Positions 1-11,646 of a DNA stretch of 64,000 nucleotides are shown here, piece by piece (within the stretch, counting starts at the first letter, position 1; each line of letters starts with the position of its first letter). The stretch is from Stagonosporopsis chrysanthemi. Its lineage: Eukaryota > Ascomycota > Dothideomycetes > Pleosporales > Didymellaceae. The stretch is from the NCBI GenBank assembly GCA_022560025.1, contig JAFISE010000085.1, positions 79,129 through 143,128 of the forward strand, read 5' to 3'. Under the pieces are notes generated by a model. It searched no databases and had not been told where the DNA came from. It saw only the letters and a program-made list of their open reading frames with translations. The translations under genes were made by a program, and so were the position numbers.

Positions 1-160
1 GGACGACGTAGGAGAACGACCGAATCATGGAGCGTTCGAAGCATTTGGCCGGAATCGCATCTTTGAGGGTCTTCACGTCAGGAATGGGCTTGACGTCGGC
101 CACAGCAGTAAGCCTGGTCTTCACAGCAGATTGCTGGACACGGGCAGTTGTTGTGATCAT
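1..160 (-). CDS. Fatty-acid desaturase, N-terminal fragment (runs off left edge)
   Basis: The minus-strand ATG at 160-158 opens a frame of 53 codons that reaches the window edge without a stop. Around residues 33-50 it reads KDAIPAKCFERSMIRSFSYV, which matches the segment just before the first membrane helices in fungal delta-12/oleate-type acyl-lipid desaturases. These are ER membrane di-iron enzymes that insert double bonds into acyl chains. The three histidine boxes lie outside the window, so regiospecificity cannot be judged and a specialised desaturase of a secondary pathway is equally possible. Transcription is divergent from the SDR gene at 1468, sharing about 1.3 kb of intergenic DNA. 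The family call is fairly firm despite the short fragment. Confidence 0.72.
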   Translation of the reverse strand, partial: MITTTARVQQSAVKTRLTAVADVKPIPDVKTLKDAIPAKCFERSMIRSFSYVV

Positions 161-1467
161 TGTGACAAAAGAATGAATGAAAAACTGCGCGCCCACAGAC
201 ACTGCGGCAGCTCAACCTTTGTACCAAGCGGCCACGGGCAGAAGGCGAAAAATTCTGCCCCTTGATACAGGACAGCCTAAGCTCAAACGACCCGAGATAC
301 GTTTCAACATGGCGCAACCCGTGCACGCAAGACACCGCCTTTCTCGCGTCGTGTCTATGGGCGTAAACAGTGGGGCGGGAACCGAGATTTCGATGTTGGC
401 GCACGTCCGCCTTGGCTCTGTTCAGACGAAACGGTTGCGGTGAGCGGACGCTCGCCCGAGTCAGGGCAGCCGGTCAGTGTCGAACGTATGCAGACGAACG
501 CAAGGCAGTCATATTTGCGCGATTTCTACTCGTTGAACAAGTCGTGGGAGGGCTGGGAAGATTCGTCGCGCTCTTTCGAAACCTCAACCATCAGGGTCCA
601 GGAGGTGAGCCGCAAAGTAGCCGCATCGGGATCAGATAACACGAAGGCCCCCGTGGGCCCTGAAGATCTTCTATGGGGCCCAGCTCTCCAGCAGGTCCCA
701 AGATGGGCCCAGGCTTCGGGGGTATTTCCCCCCTGAGGGCTCTGCCCCGATTGCAAGGCTGTTAAAGTTGCGAGCAAGACAACAAAGCAGTGCTTCACCG
801 CGTCGGATTCGTTTCCCGCAAGATGCATCAGCATTTTAGGCGCCGTCGAATTCCACAGATGCGAGCATTCCAGCCAGACTAATTCATACACGAGTCGTAC
901 ATAGATGACGCTTGTTGGAGGGTGAGGGTCTCGCGTTGCATCTCCACGTTTCTCGTTTCGCCCATCGGCAGGATAAACTTTTGACCGGCGCACAGTCTTG
1001 ACCCATTTCGACCCGAGTTGTTACGCGAGATCAACGACTAAACGGCATGTCTTGCGAGATGTAGGGCACGTTGCCACCCACTATGGCCAGCGCACATGCT
1101 GTTATCGCTTGCCGACTGCGGCTTTGCCCCTCTGTGATTGGCCCCTGCGTAGTCGATGAGCCGTTCATAATCTTGATAAAATATGGCCTCGTTTCTTCTC
1201 AAGCTTACTGCGTACTCATGGGTTCCGTACATTCGGCAGGCTCTCGTTGTGTTGCTGTATTGCAAGAATGCTCATCTGCAGCAATAGAGATCGCACAGAG
1301 CTGGCGTGGGTCAAGCATCCTGATTGTAGCATACTTCCTACATCCTCCGAGATCGGCAATCGAAGCAGCTATATAGGCAAACCCCGTATCCTGATTCGCA
1401 GAACGTCAACTTGATGTCTTGTTAACTCAATTCGGGACTCACCAGCCTGTAATTGCTTTTCTTTACA
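161..1467. other. Divergent intergenic region between desaturase and SDR
   Basis: This is 1.3 kb without a recognisable gene. Several open frames exist on both strands, but none shows family-like composition or splice structure. It presumably holds promoters for both flanking genes. Confidence 0.6.
1369..1375 (+). promoter_or_regulatory. TATA-like box upstream of the SDR gene
   Basis: CTATATA sits 93-99 bp upstream of the ATG at 1468, a reasonable distance for a fungal TATA element. No experimental support is visible. Confidence 0.4.
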
Positions 1468-2376
1468 ATGTTGGACCGAATCGCCATATCTGGCGGTAAA
1501 TTCACGGTTGAGCGGCACTCCACGTCCTACGACTTCATATCACCCCTGAAGCTGGATCTGACTGGCAAGCATGTCCTGGTCACTGGTGCAGCATTCGAAG
1601 ATGGTGTTGGCTATGCCACGGCTACAGCGTTTGCCCGAGCGGGGGCAGCTGCCATCGTAGTGGCTGATCTGCATGGTGTATCGGAAGCGCTTGCCGCAAA
1701 GTTGAAGTTAGCTGCAACACAAGCTGGTCGCGACGAGCCGAAGGTGATCTGTTGTCAAGTCGACATCGCGCAACTGGACAGTGTTCAAGTCATGTGTGAC
1801 GCAGTATTGAAGGGTTTTGACGGCCGTCTGGATGTTTTAGTGAACAATGCAGCGCACATGGAGCCTCGCCAGCCATTTCTCGACACAGACCCACAAGTGT
1901 ATTGGCGGTCCTACGAAGTCAATGTCCGCGGCCTAATGAACATGTCCCGTGCATTCCTCCCTATGCTGTTCTCCACTCGTAGTGCGCATGACGGCCTGTG
2001 CACAATGATCAATGTAGCCTCCTCTGGTGCGTTGACCTCTCGACCTGGAAGTGGAAGCTACCGCAGCTCGAAGCTGGCGATTGTGAGATGGACCGAGACA
2101 TTACAGCTGGAGTATGAGGACCAGGGTCTTGTGACTCTGTCCGTAAACCCTGGTGCCATCAAAACGGAAATCACCAAAGTCGCCCATGAGGCAGTTCGAA
2201 ACAAGTTTCCTGATAAGCCAGCAATTGCAGGTGATACCATTGTATGGCTAGCTGCTGAGCGCAAAGAGTGGCTGGGCGGGCGATATGTGGACTGTCCATG
2301 GGATATGGAAGAGCTGCTGGCGAAGAAGGACGAGGTCGTTGAGGAAGACAAACTTAAAATGAGGATGGCGTTCTGA
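1468..2376 (+). CDS. Short-chain dehydrogenase/reductase (classical SDR), 302 aa
   Basis: A single-exon classical SDR, an NAD(P)-dependent oxidoreductase acting on an unknown alcohol or ketone. The cofactor loop starts at TG (residues 39-40) and is the elongated form TGAAFEDGVG rather than TGxxxGxG. NNAA lies at 126-129, the catalytic Ser at about 185-186, and YRSSK supplies Tyr198 and Lys202. NPGAIKTE follows the active site. The frame also runs 15 bp upstream from a TTG, but the first ATG is at 1468, so I start there. The C-terminus is acidic/basic and lacks a membrane segment, which suggests a cytosolic enzyme. It is divergent from the desaturase at the left edge, so the two might share a pathway, but this is inference only. 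Confidence 0.88.
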   Translation: MLDRIAISGGKFTVERHSTSYDFISPLKLDLTGKHVLVTGAAFEDGVGYATATAFARAGAAAIVVADLHGVSEALAAKLKLAATQAGRDEPKVICCQVDIAQLDSVQVMCDAVLKGFDGRLDVLVNNAAHMEPRQPFLDTDPQVYWRSYEVNVRGLMNMSRAFLPMLFSTRSAHDGLCTMINVASSGALTSRPGSGSYRSSKLAIVRWTETLQLEYEDQGLVTLSVNPGAIKTEITKVAHEAVRNKFPDKPAIAGDTIVWLAAERKEWLGGRYVDCPWDMEELLAKKDEVVEEDKLKMRMAF

Positions 2377-2389
2377 GCGCGCTCCATCA

Positions 2390-2700
2390 TATTGAAAAAA
2401 TTCTAGAGGTCGCTCAAAGCCAAACAGAACGATCTCGGCTGTGTGCCCATCTTGAAAGCTCACGAGCCCGGTGAGATTTATAGCTGAGAACTGTAAGGTT
2501 ATAGCACCTGTGAGAACAGTAAAGTTGTCTTCATGGTCGCTATGATGCAAGGCTTGATCAAACGAGTCTTTCTCGATCAACCACAACATCACTACCCCAT
2601 TCTGTACTGTTAGGTAGGATGGACCCGAATGAAGGCGTGCTATAGAATCTGAGATCAATCAGTAAGTCACGGGCAGATGCTTGGAGAACACAAAGTGGCA
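2390..2700 (-). pseudogene. Possible cupin-like remnant (weak)
   Basis: A minus-strand frame downstream of the SDR reads HHSDHEDNFTVLTGAITLQF, which resembles the HxH-containing first motif of a cupin beta-barrel followed by a GxxxL strand. The frame overlaps the 3' end of the SDR on the opposite strand, has no convincing start, and lacks a clear second cupin motif. It is either a decayed fragment or coincidence. Confidence 0.2.
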
Positions 2701-3149
2701 CAGATTGTCGGAGCTGGCTTCTGAATGTGACCTTTCTTATCGTATGCCACTTGATGGACCACCGCATGCATACGTCGCTAAGCCCTGCGACGGTCCCGCA
2801 CATCAACTGTTGTCCCAACAGAATACAATCTGATAAAATGAGCCCATCTACGCAAGATCTCTCCAGGCGTAGTTTGCTTCAAGTGCTGTCGCTTGCCTAG
2901 AGAAGCAACATACCGAATACTGTTGTGTCTTGGTTCCCAACCACCTGGGCAATCAAGCAATGTTGTTGACAGGCTATGGTCAATTGATGTTTTGGTTGCG
3001 CCTTTGTATTATCATAGTGCTTCATACCAGGCGCGCGGATGGGTTCATGATCTGGAAACTTGAGTCTAGGCTACTGACGTCTTCAACGGGACCGATGAGA
3101 TGGATCTTCCCAACGGTGACTATTTGTATCAACCATTAGATCCGCTGCA

Positions 3150-4690
3150 GCCGCATATTGTCCGCTTGCAACCTAGTCAGACCAGCGATGGCTGGCTTTG
3201 TACGGTTCCAGTTTTCTCGAAGGCCTTCCAATTTGCGTCGCAGTCGAGCAATACTGTCTCTGTTACGCGAACCTTCCTGAAACGGACGAACTACAAGCAC
3301 GACCTAAAGAAAGACACCTTTGGCCTCGTTGACGGTGTCTTGTTTGAAACACTCGCTACGTGCCTCTTTATTCTCCGTCTCTTGGTTGTCTACGTCACTC
3401 ACGAGAATATCACTGACATAAGAGTTGACGTCTCAATCATTGGAATCCTGAATGAGGAGCTTCATCGGACGGCTTCTGCCGTACGCTTCGTTCAACTCGA
3501 TTCATGGGCGACTTGATATGCAGAGCTCGGTGTGTTGCATCTTTCTGAGTCTCGCCACCAAGCCCATGACATCAGCTGTGTTACTATGACATTCGTCGAG
3601 ACTCTTGATGAAGAAGCAAGATCGTCGGCCTAGCTTATTGAGGGTTTTTGCGGGTTCGAAAAAGCGCCTCCGTCAAGTCCAAGACAGCGTCCGAAAGTTT
3701 CCCCAAACCCAATGAATAGGTTACATTGCATCAGGAATTAATACAGCGAAGATCGGAGCAGCCCTCCCTGTGACTTCTGAAGTCCATTGGTACCTGCGTT
3801 CCAGGAAAACTACCCTGCGACAACGACAATGCTGTCATGCGTCCCGAGCTATAGGCTCAGTTTGGCTGATTCATGGTTGTATATGAGCTTCATGAGCGTT
3901 GACTTCCCTCACCCTGGGAGACCGGAGATCCAATAAAGATTATCATCTGATTCGAGCCATCGAAAAAAAGTGGTAGGGTCTGCTGTTTCAAACAGCCAGG
4001 ACAATGTACTGTGATGCGCTGGTGAGATGTCGGAGTACCCAGGCAATCGAACTGTCGCAGTGACAGAATTAGCTGTTCTGCAGAATACTGCTGATCTTTC
4101 GAAGCGACAGCACTGATTTGGTCTGCGTACGCGCCTTCGTCATCATCTCTCTTTCCGTCCTGGTAGGCTATGTTTAGCCTCGTTGATAAAGGTTCTTCAA
4201 ATCTATAAGTTCCTGGGTACGTGGGTTTTTAACCTTGCGGCTGTGCTCGACTGACACGCACAAGCCCGCTCGAGTGTTCACTGTATGATCACAAGCGAAA
4301 GGAAGGGCCGACGCGTTGTTGATCTCTTTCAGGCTTCAGTGCAAAACCTTAACTTGCGTATTGTGCCAAGGGGTGCGCAAGGCTTGGATAAGCCTGGCTC
4401 TTCAGGTTGCCATACAGCTTGAGTCTCACTAGAGCTGCCAGAATCTCATCAGCGATCTCTTGCACTCCAATACTAAAGTTTTGATAATATTGGTGGCCCT
4501 TCTCCTGGCATAAGCTCCTTTCAGTCGAGCCTCGACCAGCTTGTTCGCTTGGTCACGTAGGTCTTTCCTGATAGCTTCAAGCTCTAGATGTCCTGCCGTT
4601 ACACCAGAGTTCAGAACCGCCTGAGTGGTTTCCGACAAATCTTCTGTGAGCAGGTTGAACTAAAGAATGTTTCACAACAAGGCCAACATC
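3150..4690 (-). pseudogene. Decayed NACHT-domain NLR (STAND / incompatibility-type) gene
   Basis: Reading the minus strand from about 4690 down to 3150 gives, in order, a helical N-terminal region (about 4640-4430), a linker containing ISPAHHSTLSWLFE, the segment WLESDDNLYWISGLPG directly before the Walker A motif (3897-3923), QKSQGGLLRSSLY, a Walker B-like FFIKSLDE, a CISSRP motif, then EAKGVFL and RNRDSIARLRRKLEG. This is the standard order of fungal NACHT NLR proteins, intracellular sensors linked to non-self recognition. The gene is dead: TGA replaces one residue inside Walker A, Trp codons after SRP and GVFL are TGA and TAG, and several frame changes are needed. These are mostly C-to-T/G-to-A type changes. 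The C-terminal repeat domain is not visible. Confidence 0.75.
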
Positions 4691-7552
4691 AGCAACTTCT
4701 TCTACAATGGTACCGAAGAGTTGAAAGATGACTTAGCGAGCAAGTCGCAATGACATCTGCATGGCCGAGGATCATGCGGCTACGAAGGACGTGGCAATTT
4801 CATCAACGTCGGTGACGGCGCCAGTGAGTCTTCACCACTTGTTCGAGTGTTGTCGGTAGCAGCCTCGTCAGAGTCCATGAAAGAGAAGGTAATGTAGCTG
4901 TGTTCGGGAACATCATATGTCTAACGGCGAGTGGGGAGTCACAGGCACCTCGGGCTGTAAAAGAGTGGACAACATACTGAGACGTGCTATGCTTTCTCCT
5001 GGTTCAATGTCAGGTTCGGGATAGCAAGGCCGCTTCTCATAGTCCATACCTATTGTTGCGCCGCATGCTGGGTCTGAAGTGACTTTCAAACATGGCAACT
5101 GAGATTGATGAACAGTTGAACTGATTCGAGGGTTTTCTGAACACTGCAGCTTGCCAGATTGGGTGGCAAAAGAATTCCACAAAAGGGCCTCACAAAACCA
5201 CCATGACCCAAGACAACGAAAAGAATCCGGTCTCAAAAGATCTCGTGTGAGGAGATTCCACAGTCATGAGGAAGATATGTGAACACAGCCTCGCTATTCC
5301 GTGCAGCGTCCAAGAGATTCTCGTCCAGCCAGCAATTTTAGCAGCATACGATCAAACATTTGATCTTTGCCATTGTGGTCCGTACGTACAAGGCGTAAAG
5401 GGAGCTATTTCTTATAAAGAGGAACTGCGCATGAAGGCTACAGACGCAATAGTCTACATCAGAATAAGCTGGCACTCCAAAGGAACCATCATGAGCGATA
5501 TGGCATGTGGGGCTATACAGGCTGTTATCAAACATCAATACCTCATTATTTGACAGGCTACGTTGTCCGACATCCAATATGATGCCAGATTTACCGTTGG
5601 TCGTGGGAGCGTCGACAAGCGGGTAGGTAGGAGTTTTTGTGTTCAGTACAAAGCTGTCTTCATGCGAAACGCCATTCAAGACAGACGGGATTTACGAAAG
5701 ATTGTTCGATCTTGGGAACCCTCCGTGGAGTGCGTTGTGCAAGGTGCGCGGATGACGATCGCTTCTTCCTCATCTCACCCAGGGCGTCGATCGGGCACCA
5801 AAAGGTTGTTCTTGCGCGGCACCACTCCACGCCTCATCAGCACGGAGGACTAACAACCATGACATCTTTACCGAGCCCGTAGATATCTTGCATGAGACTG
5901 TTCGCGACATTTCCGTAGCGAGCGGCTCGAGCCTTTGTGTTCCCGTCGTTGTGCAGCTACTGTGCTGAAAAAAACAACACTCGGCGTTGAAAAAGTAAGC
6001 GGGATTCGGCATCTTATGGGTAAGCGGAGAACGGCATTTTAGCAAGTGCCCGTGTTGCACAAGGCAGATTCGAAGGCATTTTTCCCAAATTGAGTTCAGG
6101 CGTCTATTCCACGGCGGGGCCGCTAACCGCCATGGGCTGGTACCGATCCTTTGGAGTGTCAGGCAACCACAATCATGCGAGGTGTAAGATCTTCTTGATT
6201 TTCATCGTCATAGAGATTGCGATAATCTCTGGACGGAGTGGGCTCACCAGCGACCACTGTCGACCTCGACACGACCGGATTGCTAACGGCTAGATGTTGC
6301 AAAGCATAAGGGGGATGAGGGCACCTCAGCACACATCAGTAATCGTGGAAAAGTTGTACGATGAATACATGGACCGGCCCTACCTAAGCCCTAATGCAGC
6401 GGTTCTAACGGTCCTATCCGTGGCTTAGTGCGATACTTGTGGTAGCATGCGATTTGTAGCGCCAAATCTGCCTCGTACTGAGTTGCACGTGGAGTCACCA
6501 AATGCGCCTCGTACGATCTCTGCACAATGCCTCATCGGGGTGCCGCCCTGCTGTCAATGCAAAAGTATGATTACACTGCACCAGGGGTAGATTATTATTA
6601 GCGTGCAGCAGCTAATGGAAGTCTAGTGGTGTTTACTTAGTCAATGTTTCGCAAAGAGTGTGGAGGTTTGCAGGGCATCTATTGGTCCACTTGGAGAAAC
6701 AGATATTTTACTCATTATCTAATCTACTGATCGCCCATCCATTCGTCCACTATTATTACACTTCAATACCCTACGCCACTATACAGCAGGTACAAGCAGC
6801 CTTCCGGCGGTCGACGCTAATAATTATCTACCCTTGAGACAGTGTAAAACGCCGATCATGGCCAATTACCGCAAGTCCGGCGATGCAAAGGACAATCTGC
6901 TGCAGCTGGTCGATGCCAGCAGACGATGCGTGCTCTCGAGGCACGCTGCTGACCACCCACATGTGGAGCATGGCTCGCCTTAAAAAAGCACGCGTGTACG
7001 TTCTGTGGAGGGATTCACCAAGCGTTCTGGAAAGGGGACTGGCAACCAACTGAACATGCAAAACATCAGAGGAGAAGAGATGGAGATATCCGTGGGTAGG
7101 CCATGGAGATGAGCAGACGTCGGACAGCAAGTGCCCCGTGCCACGTCCATCACAAGTCTACCAGATTCGAGAAGGATTCCCTCGATCCTTAGTGGTTCCC
7201 TAAGGGGGCCTGAAGTGTGATGAGCCACACTTTTCTGACCTAAGTGTAGCCGACGCGCCGGCATGGCCACAGTGCAGCACAAGAGCGAGCAGGGCGTCTG
7301 GCTAGTGGCCAGGTCGTGGTTTGACCGTCCATCAGGCAGACTGCATCACTCGTTTCAGGAGTGGGTGGATAGAGTTCGACAACGCTCCGTGGCGCAGCAG
7401 TGTGTCGTCTGCTTTTCCACTCTCTCCTCCTCTTCTTTCGATCCTTACACCGTTTCTAACACATCCGACCTTGTTCTCGCCTGCGTTGGAGAACTGTCCT
7501 ACGATATTTCGTTAGGAAACTTGAACACCCAAAACCTCCAGCATCTGCCGTT
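4691..7552. other. Gene-poor stretch upstream of GT17 gene
   Basis: Almost 2.9 kb with only short, unconvincing frames on both strands. I recognise no family, tRNA or repeat here. Part of 4700-5240 may once have belonged to the 5' region of the NLR pseudogene. Confidence 0.5.
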
Positions 7553-8710
7553 ATGCTGACCAGGAGTATCTCTACCGCCAGGCGGCGCGTTCTGACACTG
7601 GCCGCTGTAGCTGCCTTCGCCTGCGCAGTCACCTTCTACACCCTTCCCTTTCACAAGAAGAACCCGCACCACACATACATCACCCCTGATGACATTGCTT
7701 TCACCGAAGCCAGCGACCAACTCTCGCCATCTGCACGCAATGCTCTCTGCCACGCACACAACGTCCCTCCCTACCGCCCACAAACCTCCCACCGCAAAGT
7801 CTACGACCTCTTCATGCTCAACACTGAGCTCGACTGGCTGGAGATCCGCCTCCACGAGCTCGCATCCCAGGTCGACTACTTCGTCATCCTCGAGGCGCCA
7901 ACGACCTTCACAGGCCTACCCAAGAAGATGTACTACCGCGACAACGCCGCGCAATTCCACGCCTTCAAAGACAAAATCATCCACCACGTCCTCGAACCCC
8001 CCGCCGCCGACCTCCCCGGCCACGTCGCAAACGCAACCCTCACCCCGGGGTCCCCCGAATACGAAGCCCACGCCTGGGTAATGGAGCGCCACCAGCGCAA
8101 CGCCATGTTCTCCCAGGTCCTCCCCTTCCTCACCGGCGACGCCGCGCCCCACCACGACGACGTAATCCTCGTCTCCGACATCGACGAGATCCCGCGCCCC
8201 ACGACGGTGCAACTCCTGCGCGAATGCGCCTTCGGCCGCATGATCACGCTGCGCTCCCGCTTCTACTACTACAGCTTCCAGTGGCTGCACCGGGGCCAGG
8301 AATGGGCACACCCACAGGCGACCACGTACCAGGGACCCGACAAGACGCTGCTCCCCGCCAGCCTGCGCGAGCGCGACGGCTCCGCGCTCGGCATTCCGCG
8401 CACAGAGGAGCAGACGGTGTGGAACGCGGCGTGGCACTGCTCGAGCTGCTTTGCGACGCTGGGCGAGATGCTGGCCAAGATGAAGAGTTTTAGCCATACG
8501 AATCTCAATGCGGAGAAGTTCCGCAGTAGGGAGAGGATTGTGGAGCATATTCGTCTGGGGAAGGATCTGTGGGATCGCTGGTTTCAGTGGTATGAGAGGG
8601 TGGAGGGGAATACGGATTTGCCGCGGTACCTGAGGGAGGAGGCGGGGAAAGGGCGGTTTGGGTATATGGTTGATCGCGATGGGGAGGGGGCGGGGTTTAC
8701 GGATTATTGA
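7553..8710 (+). CDS. Glycosyltransferase family 17 protein, 385 aa
   Basis: A single-exon type II membrane protein: a basic N-terminus is followed by a hydrophobic anchor at about residues 14-33, then a lumenal catalytic domain. YDLFMLNTELDWLEIRL (84-100) and VILEAPTTFTG (111-121) are the typical start of GT17, the family of beta-1,4-mannosyl-glycoprotein N-acetylglucosaminyltransferase (GnT-III). SDIDEIPRP at 208-216 supplies the acidic DxD-type metal/nucleotide site, and TLRSRFYYYSFQW plus WNAAWHCSSCF complete the family pattern. It probably acts in the Golgi on a glycoprotein or glycolipid, with substrate unknown in fungi. Codon use is strongly GC-rich, like its right-hand neighbours and unlike the region to the left. 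Downstream lies a convergent MFS gene about 300 bp away. Confidence 0.9.
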   Translation: MLTRSISTARRRVLTLAAVAAFACAVTFYTLPFHKKNPHHTYITPDDIAFTEASDQLSPSARNALCHAHNVPPYRPQTSHRKVYDLFMLNTELDWLEIRLHELASQVDYFVILEAPTTFTGLPKKMYYRDNAAQFHAFKDKIIHHVLEPPAADLPGHVANATLTPGSPEYEAHAWVMERHQRNAMFSQVLPFLTGDAAPHHDDVILVSDIDEIPRPTTVQLLRECAFGRMITLRSRFYYYSFQWLHRGQEWAHPQATTYQGPDKTLLPASLRERDGSALGIPRTEEQTVWNAAWHCSSCFATLGEMLAKMKSFSHTNLNAEKFRSRERIVEHIRLGKDLWDRWFQWYERVEGNTDLPRYLREEAGKGRFGYMVDRDGEGAGFTDY

Positions 8711-9011
8711 TGACGGTAGAAAGTGGATCAGTAATTTTGATTTTCTTTGTTGTGTTGTTGACTTTGGACGCGGACTGCTGGGGACGGGTGTGGACGCCGG
8801 TGTGGGTCGGGGGAGAGCTGAGAGGTGCGTCGAGGTCGTAGCGTGCGGTGTGTGACAGACAGCCCACGACATGCTTGCTTCTGAGCATGCCGTACGCAGC
8901 ACCCTTCATTCTTCGGCACCCCTGACCGTCTCCAGCTCTCTTCCCCCCCGAACAGCACCACCGCCCTCAACGCCCCTATTTCAAACCAACTCAACTCCCC
9001 CTCTACCCAAC

Positions 9012-10939
9012 TCACCCCGCCGCAAACCGACTCTTCTCCCTCAACCCCTCCCCAAACTTCCACAACAACACCGGGGCCGGCACCCCCAACGCCAGCGCCA
9101 CAAACGCCAGCACGCTGTTCCCCCACCCATAGTCCAGCTTATCGTACATGGCCGGCGCAAATAGGGGAAACCCAAACCCGGCCAGCGACCGCAGCACCGT
9201 CGCCGCCGCAATCGCACTGGCAGCATACCGCGTATAGCTGTCCACCAGATACGTCTGTATGCACTGGAACCCGATGATCACGCCGGCGCAGAACAAGGCC
9301 GCGCCGATGTTGGGCACGATGAAGTGCACGGCCGCCTGCGCGGACCAGCCGTACATGAACAGCCCCGCGGGGACGAGCAGCGAGGCGGGGACCATGATGG
9401 GGACGCGGAACTCTGGTTTGCCGGCGCCGTTGTTCTGCTTCTTCAGACGGCGGTAGAGGGCGTCGTTGAGCGGGGCCGTGATCTGGGTCCCGAGGAAGAA
9501 GCCGATGCCCATGGAGAGGAAGTTGAGCGAGCCGATGCCCGTACTCATGTGGTAAGTCTGCGTCCAGAGGCGCGGGAAGGTGGAGAGCATCAGGTACATG
9601 AGGCCGTAGAGGTAGGCCATGTAGACGGCGAGGACCTGGAGGATGGGCTGGGTGCCGAGGAGGATGAAGGGCCGCTGCAGGGCGAGCTTAAGCGTCGTGG
9701 CGAGCGTGCGCTCCGGCGCGTCGTACTCGGTGTGCAGCTGCGTGTTGCCCGTTTCGCGCGCCAGGCGGTCGCGCTTCCAGGCGAGCAGCTTGGGCGCGTA
9801 GGTTTCTTGCAGCAGGAAGAAGCCGCCGGCCTGCACGAGCGCGGTGAAGATGGTGGTTGCGTAGAAACACCATCGCCAGGTTGTGTTCTGGCTGATGAAC
9901 CCCCCGGCTATGGGGCCGATCGCTGGCCCAAGCAGTGGCGCGAGCGAGTAGATGGAGATGGCCTTGCCGCGCTGCTCGGCGTGGAAGCAGTCACTGAGGA
10001 CGCCCTGTGCGGAGTCAGCATCAGCAACAGTAACAGTACCAGAGCCACTCCACTGTGGAGGCAAATGCGCAAACTCACACCACCGATCGCCAGGGGCGCC
10101 GACCCCCCCAGGCCACTCAAGAACCGAAACGCCATCAACTGGCCCGAAGTCTGCGCAAACCCACAACCCAAATTCCAGGCCAGATAGAACAGATTCGACA
10201 GCTGCAGCACGACGACGCGGCCGTAGATTTCCGACAGCGGGCCCAGAAACAGCGGGCCGATGGCGTAGGCCAGCACGAAGATGCTGAGCGTGAGCTGCGC
10301 CTCGACCTCGTTGGTGATGTGGAAGTCCTTACTGATTTGCGGCAAGGCGGGGGAGATCATGGAGGACGAGATGGGCGAGACGAGGGTGAAGCAGGAGACG
10401 ATGAGGGTGGCCGCCCACTTGCGCTTCATGGACCAGTTTTTGGGGTTTGCCGGGTCGTCTGCAGCGTCCCAGGTTACCTGTAGACGATGAATCAGCTCCA
10501 TTCTCCCCCATTTCTGAGGAACAATGATTTGTGTACGCACGAGATTGGGGTCCTTGACGCTGCGAGCGCTCTTCTTCTTCTCCAGCTCGGGCCGCCCAGC
10601 CTCGACATCGTGCTCGTACCCAACACCGCCTCTAATCTCTTGATACGTCGTCTCCTCGCCGTGCTGCGCCGGGTCCTGATGCTCCTTCTCCTTCTCTTCC
10701 GCGCTGCTCACGCTGCGGTTGTCGTCGCGCGACGAACGCCCGACATGGCGCCTCTGCGTCTCGGTCTTGTGCAGCGATGACGTATCGTCGCGGACATGCA
10801 CGCCGTCGCCGTCCTCGTGGTGGTAGACGGAGTGGTCGTCCGGGTGGTGCGTGGACAGCAGGCGGTGGAGTGGAGGGCTGGACGGCCGTGCTCGTGCCGT
10901 CGACGAGCGGCGAGATGTGGTGCGGCGGACGTTGTCCAT
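9012..10939 (-). CDS. MFS transporter, DHA1 (drug:H+ antiporter) type, 596 aa, 3 exons
   Basis: CDS complement(join(9012..10004,10079..10477,10541..10939)). The first intron (63 bp, GTGCGT..CTACAG) joins NL to VTWD, giving the family hallmark TWDxxDDPANPKNWS just before the first helix. The second (74 bp, GTGAGT..GCACAG) joins AIGG to GVLSDCF. A polar N-terminal tail of about 165 residues precedes 12 predicted helices. Motif A-like GPLSEIYGR and the helix 4-5 motif containing QRGKAISIYSLAPLLGPAIG are typical of DHA1 exporters of drugs or small molecules at the plasma membrane. The start is the ATG at 10939, since an upstream in-frame TTG is not a likely initiator. The gene is convergent with GT17. 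No cluster partner indicates a substrate. Confidence 0.88.
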
Positions 10940-11028
10940 GGTCGAGTCGGTGCGAGTAATCAGTGTAATATGTGTCTCAGAATCGCCCAACTTGGATCCC
11001 AGCGATCATCCACCTCCTCATTCGTATA

Positions 11029-11054
11029 TATGTATGTATGTATGTATGTATGTA
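11029..11054. repeat. (TATG)n microsatellite
   Basis: About six tandem TATG units after a short TATA run. Confidence 0.9.
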
Positions 11055-11463
11055 AATCCCAATTCCCAACCTCGCAATCGCAGACTCGTTGCATGCAGCA
11101 CGTCAGTACCCAAAAAAAAAAAAACTCCCTCTACACCTCTCACAGTCCATATATAACCCCCCGGCGAACCTCGCCCCCCCGGCTTTAACATCCCCTCCAG
11201 CACGAAAACTCCGTCCAGCAGTAACGTATGTACGCGCACGCGTCGCTGCTCGACACCACCAGACGACCCTTGCCCCCAGCATAGCACAGCGAGAGCGCGT
11301 CGGAGTTTCGTCTCGCCCCGAGGCCGCGGACTGGGGGGTGCTGTGATTCGCCAATCAGGTGTGGCGCGTGCGCTCGGCTGTGGCGTACGGAGGAAAGGGG
11401 GGATGCGCGTGCCGAGACTGGGGGTGACGTCGGTCTTTATAAAAAATCGTGGGGGGCGGTGGA

Positions 11464-11488
11464 GATGGATGGATGGATGGATGGATGG
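11464..11488. repeat. (GGAT)n microsatellite
   Basis: About six tandem GGAT units, merging into a TGATT-rich tract. Confidence 0.9.
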
Positions 11489-11529
11489 ACTGATTGAATG
11501 ATTAGGGAATTGGGGGATTGATTTGATTT

Positions 11530-11646
11530 GATGGATTGATTCGATTTGATTGACTGGTTGATTGATTTGATGGATTGATTCGATTTGATTGACTGGTTGA
11601 TTGATTTGATGGATTGATTCGATTTGATTGACTGGTTGATTGACTA
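11530..11646. repeat. 39-bp minisatellite, three copies
   Basis: A unit beginning GATGGATTGATTCGATTTGA repeats with 39-bp period at 11530, 11569 and 11608 with near-perfect identity. The unit itself is built from TGATT/GGATT words and is flanked by further TTGAT-rich sequence. Confidence 0.9.

Noticed and set aside
526..993. 155-aa minus-strand open frame between desaturase and SDR
   Set aside because: No ATG-linked family signal, low-complexity Gly/Pro/Ser content, and it sits in a divergent promoter region.
2930..3516. Plus-strand frames starting MDLPNGDYLYQPLDP that looked like a HET-domain N-terminus
   Set aside because: The opposite strand of the same segment carries the C-terminal part of the NACHT pseudogene (EAKGVFL, RNRDSIARL) in correct order, so the plus-strand resemblance is a shadow.
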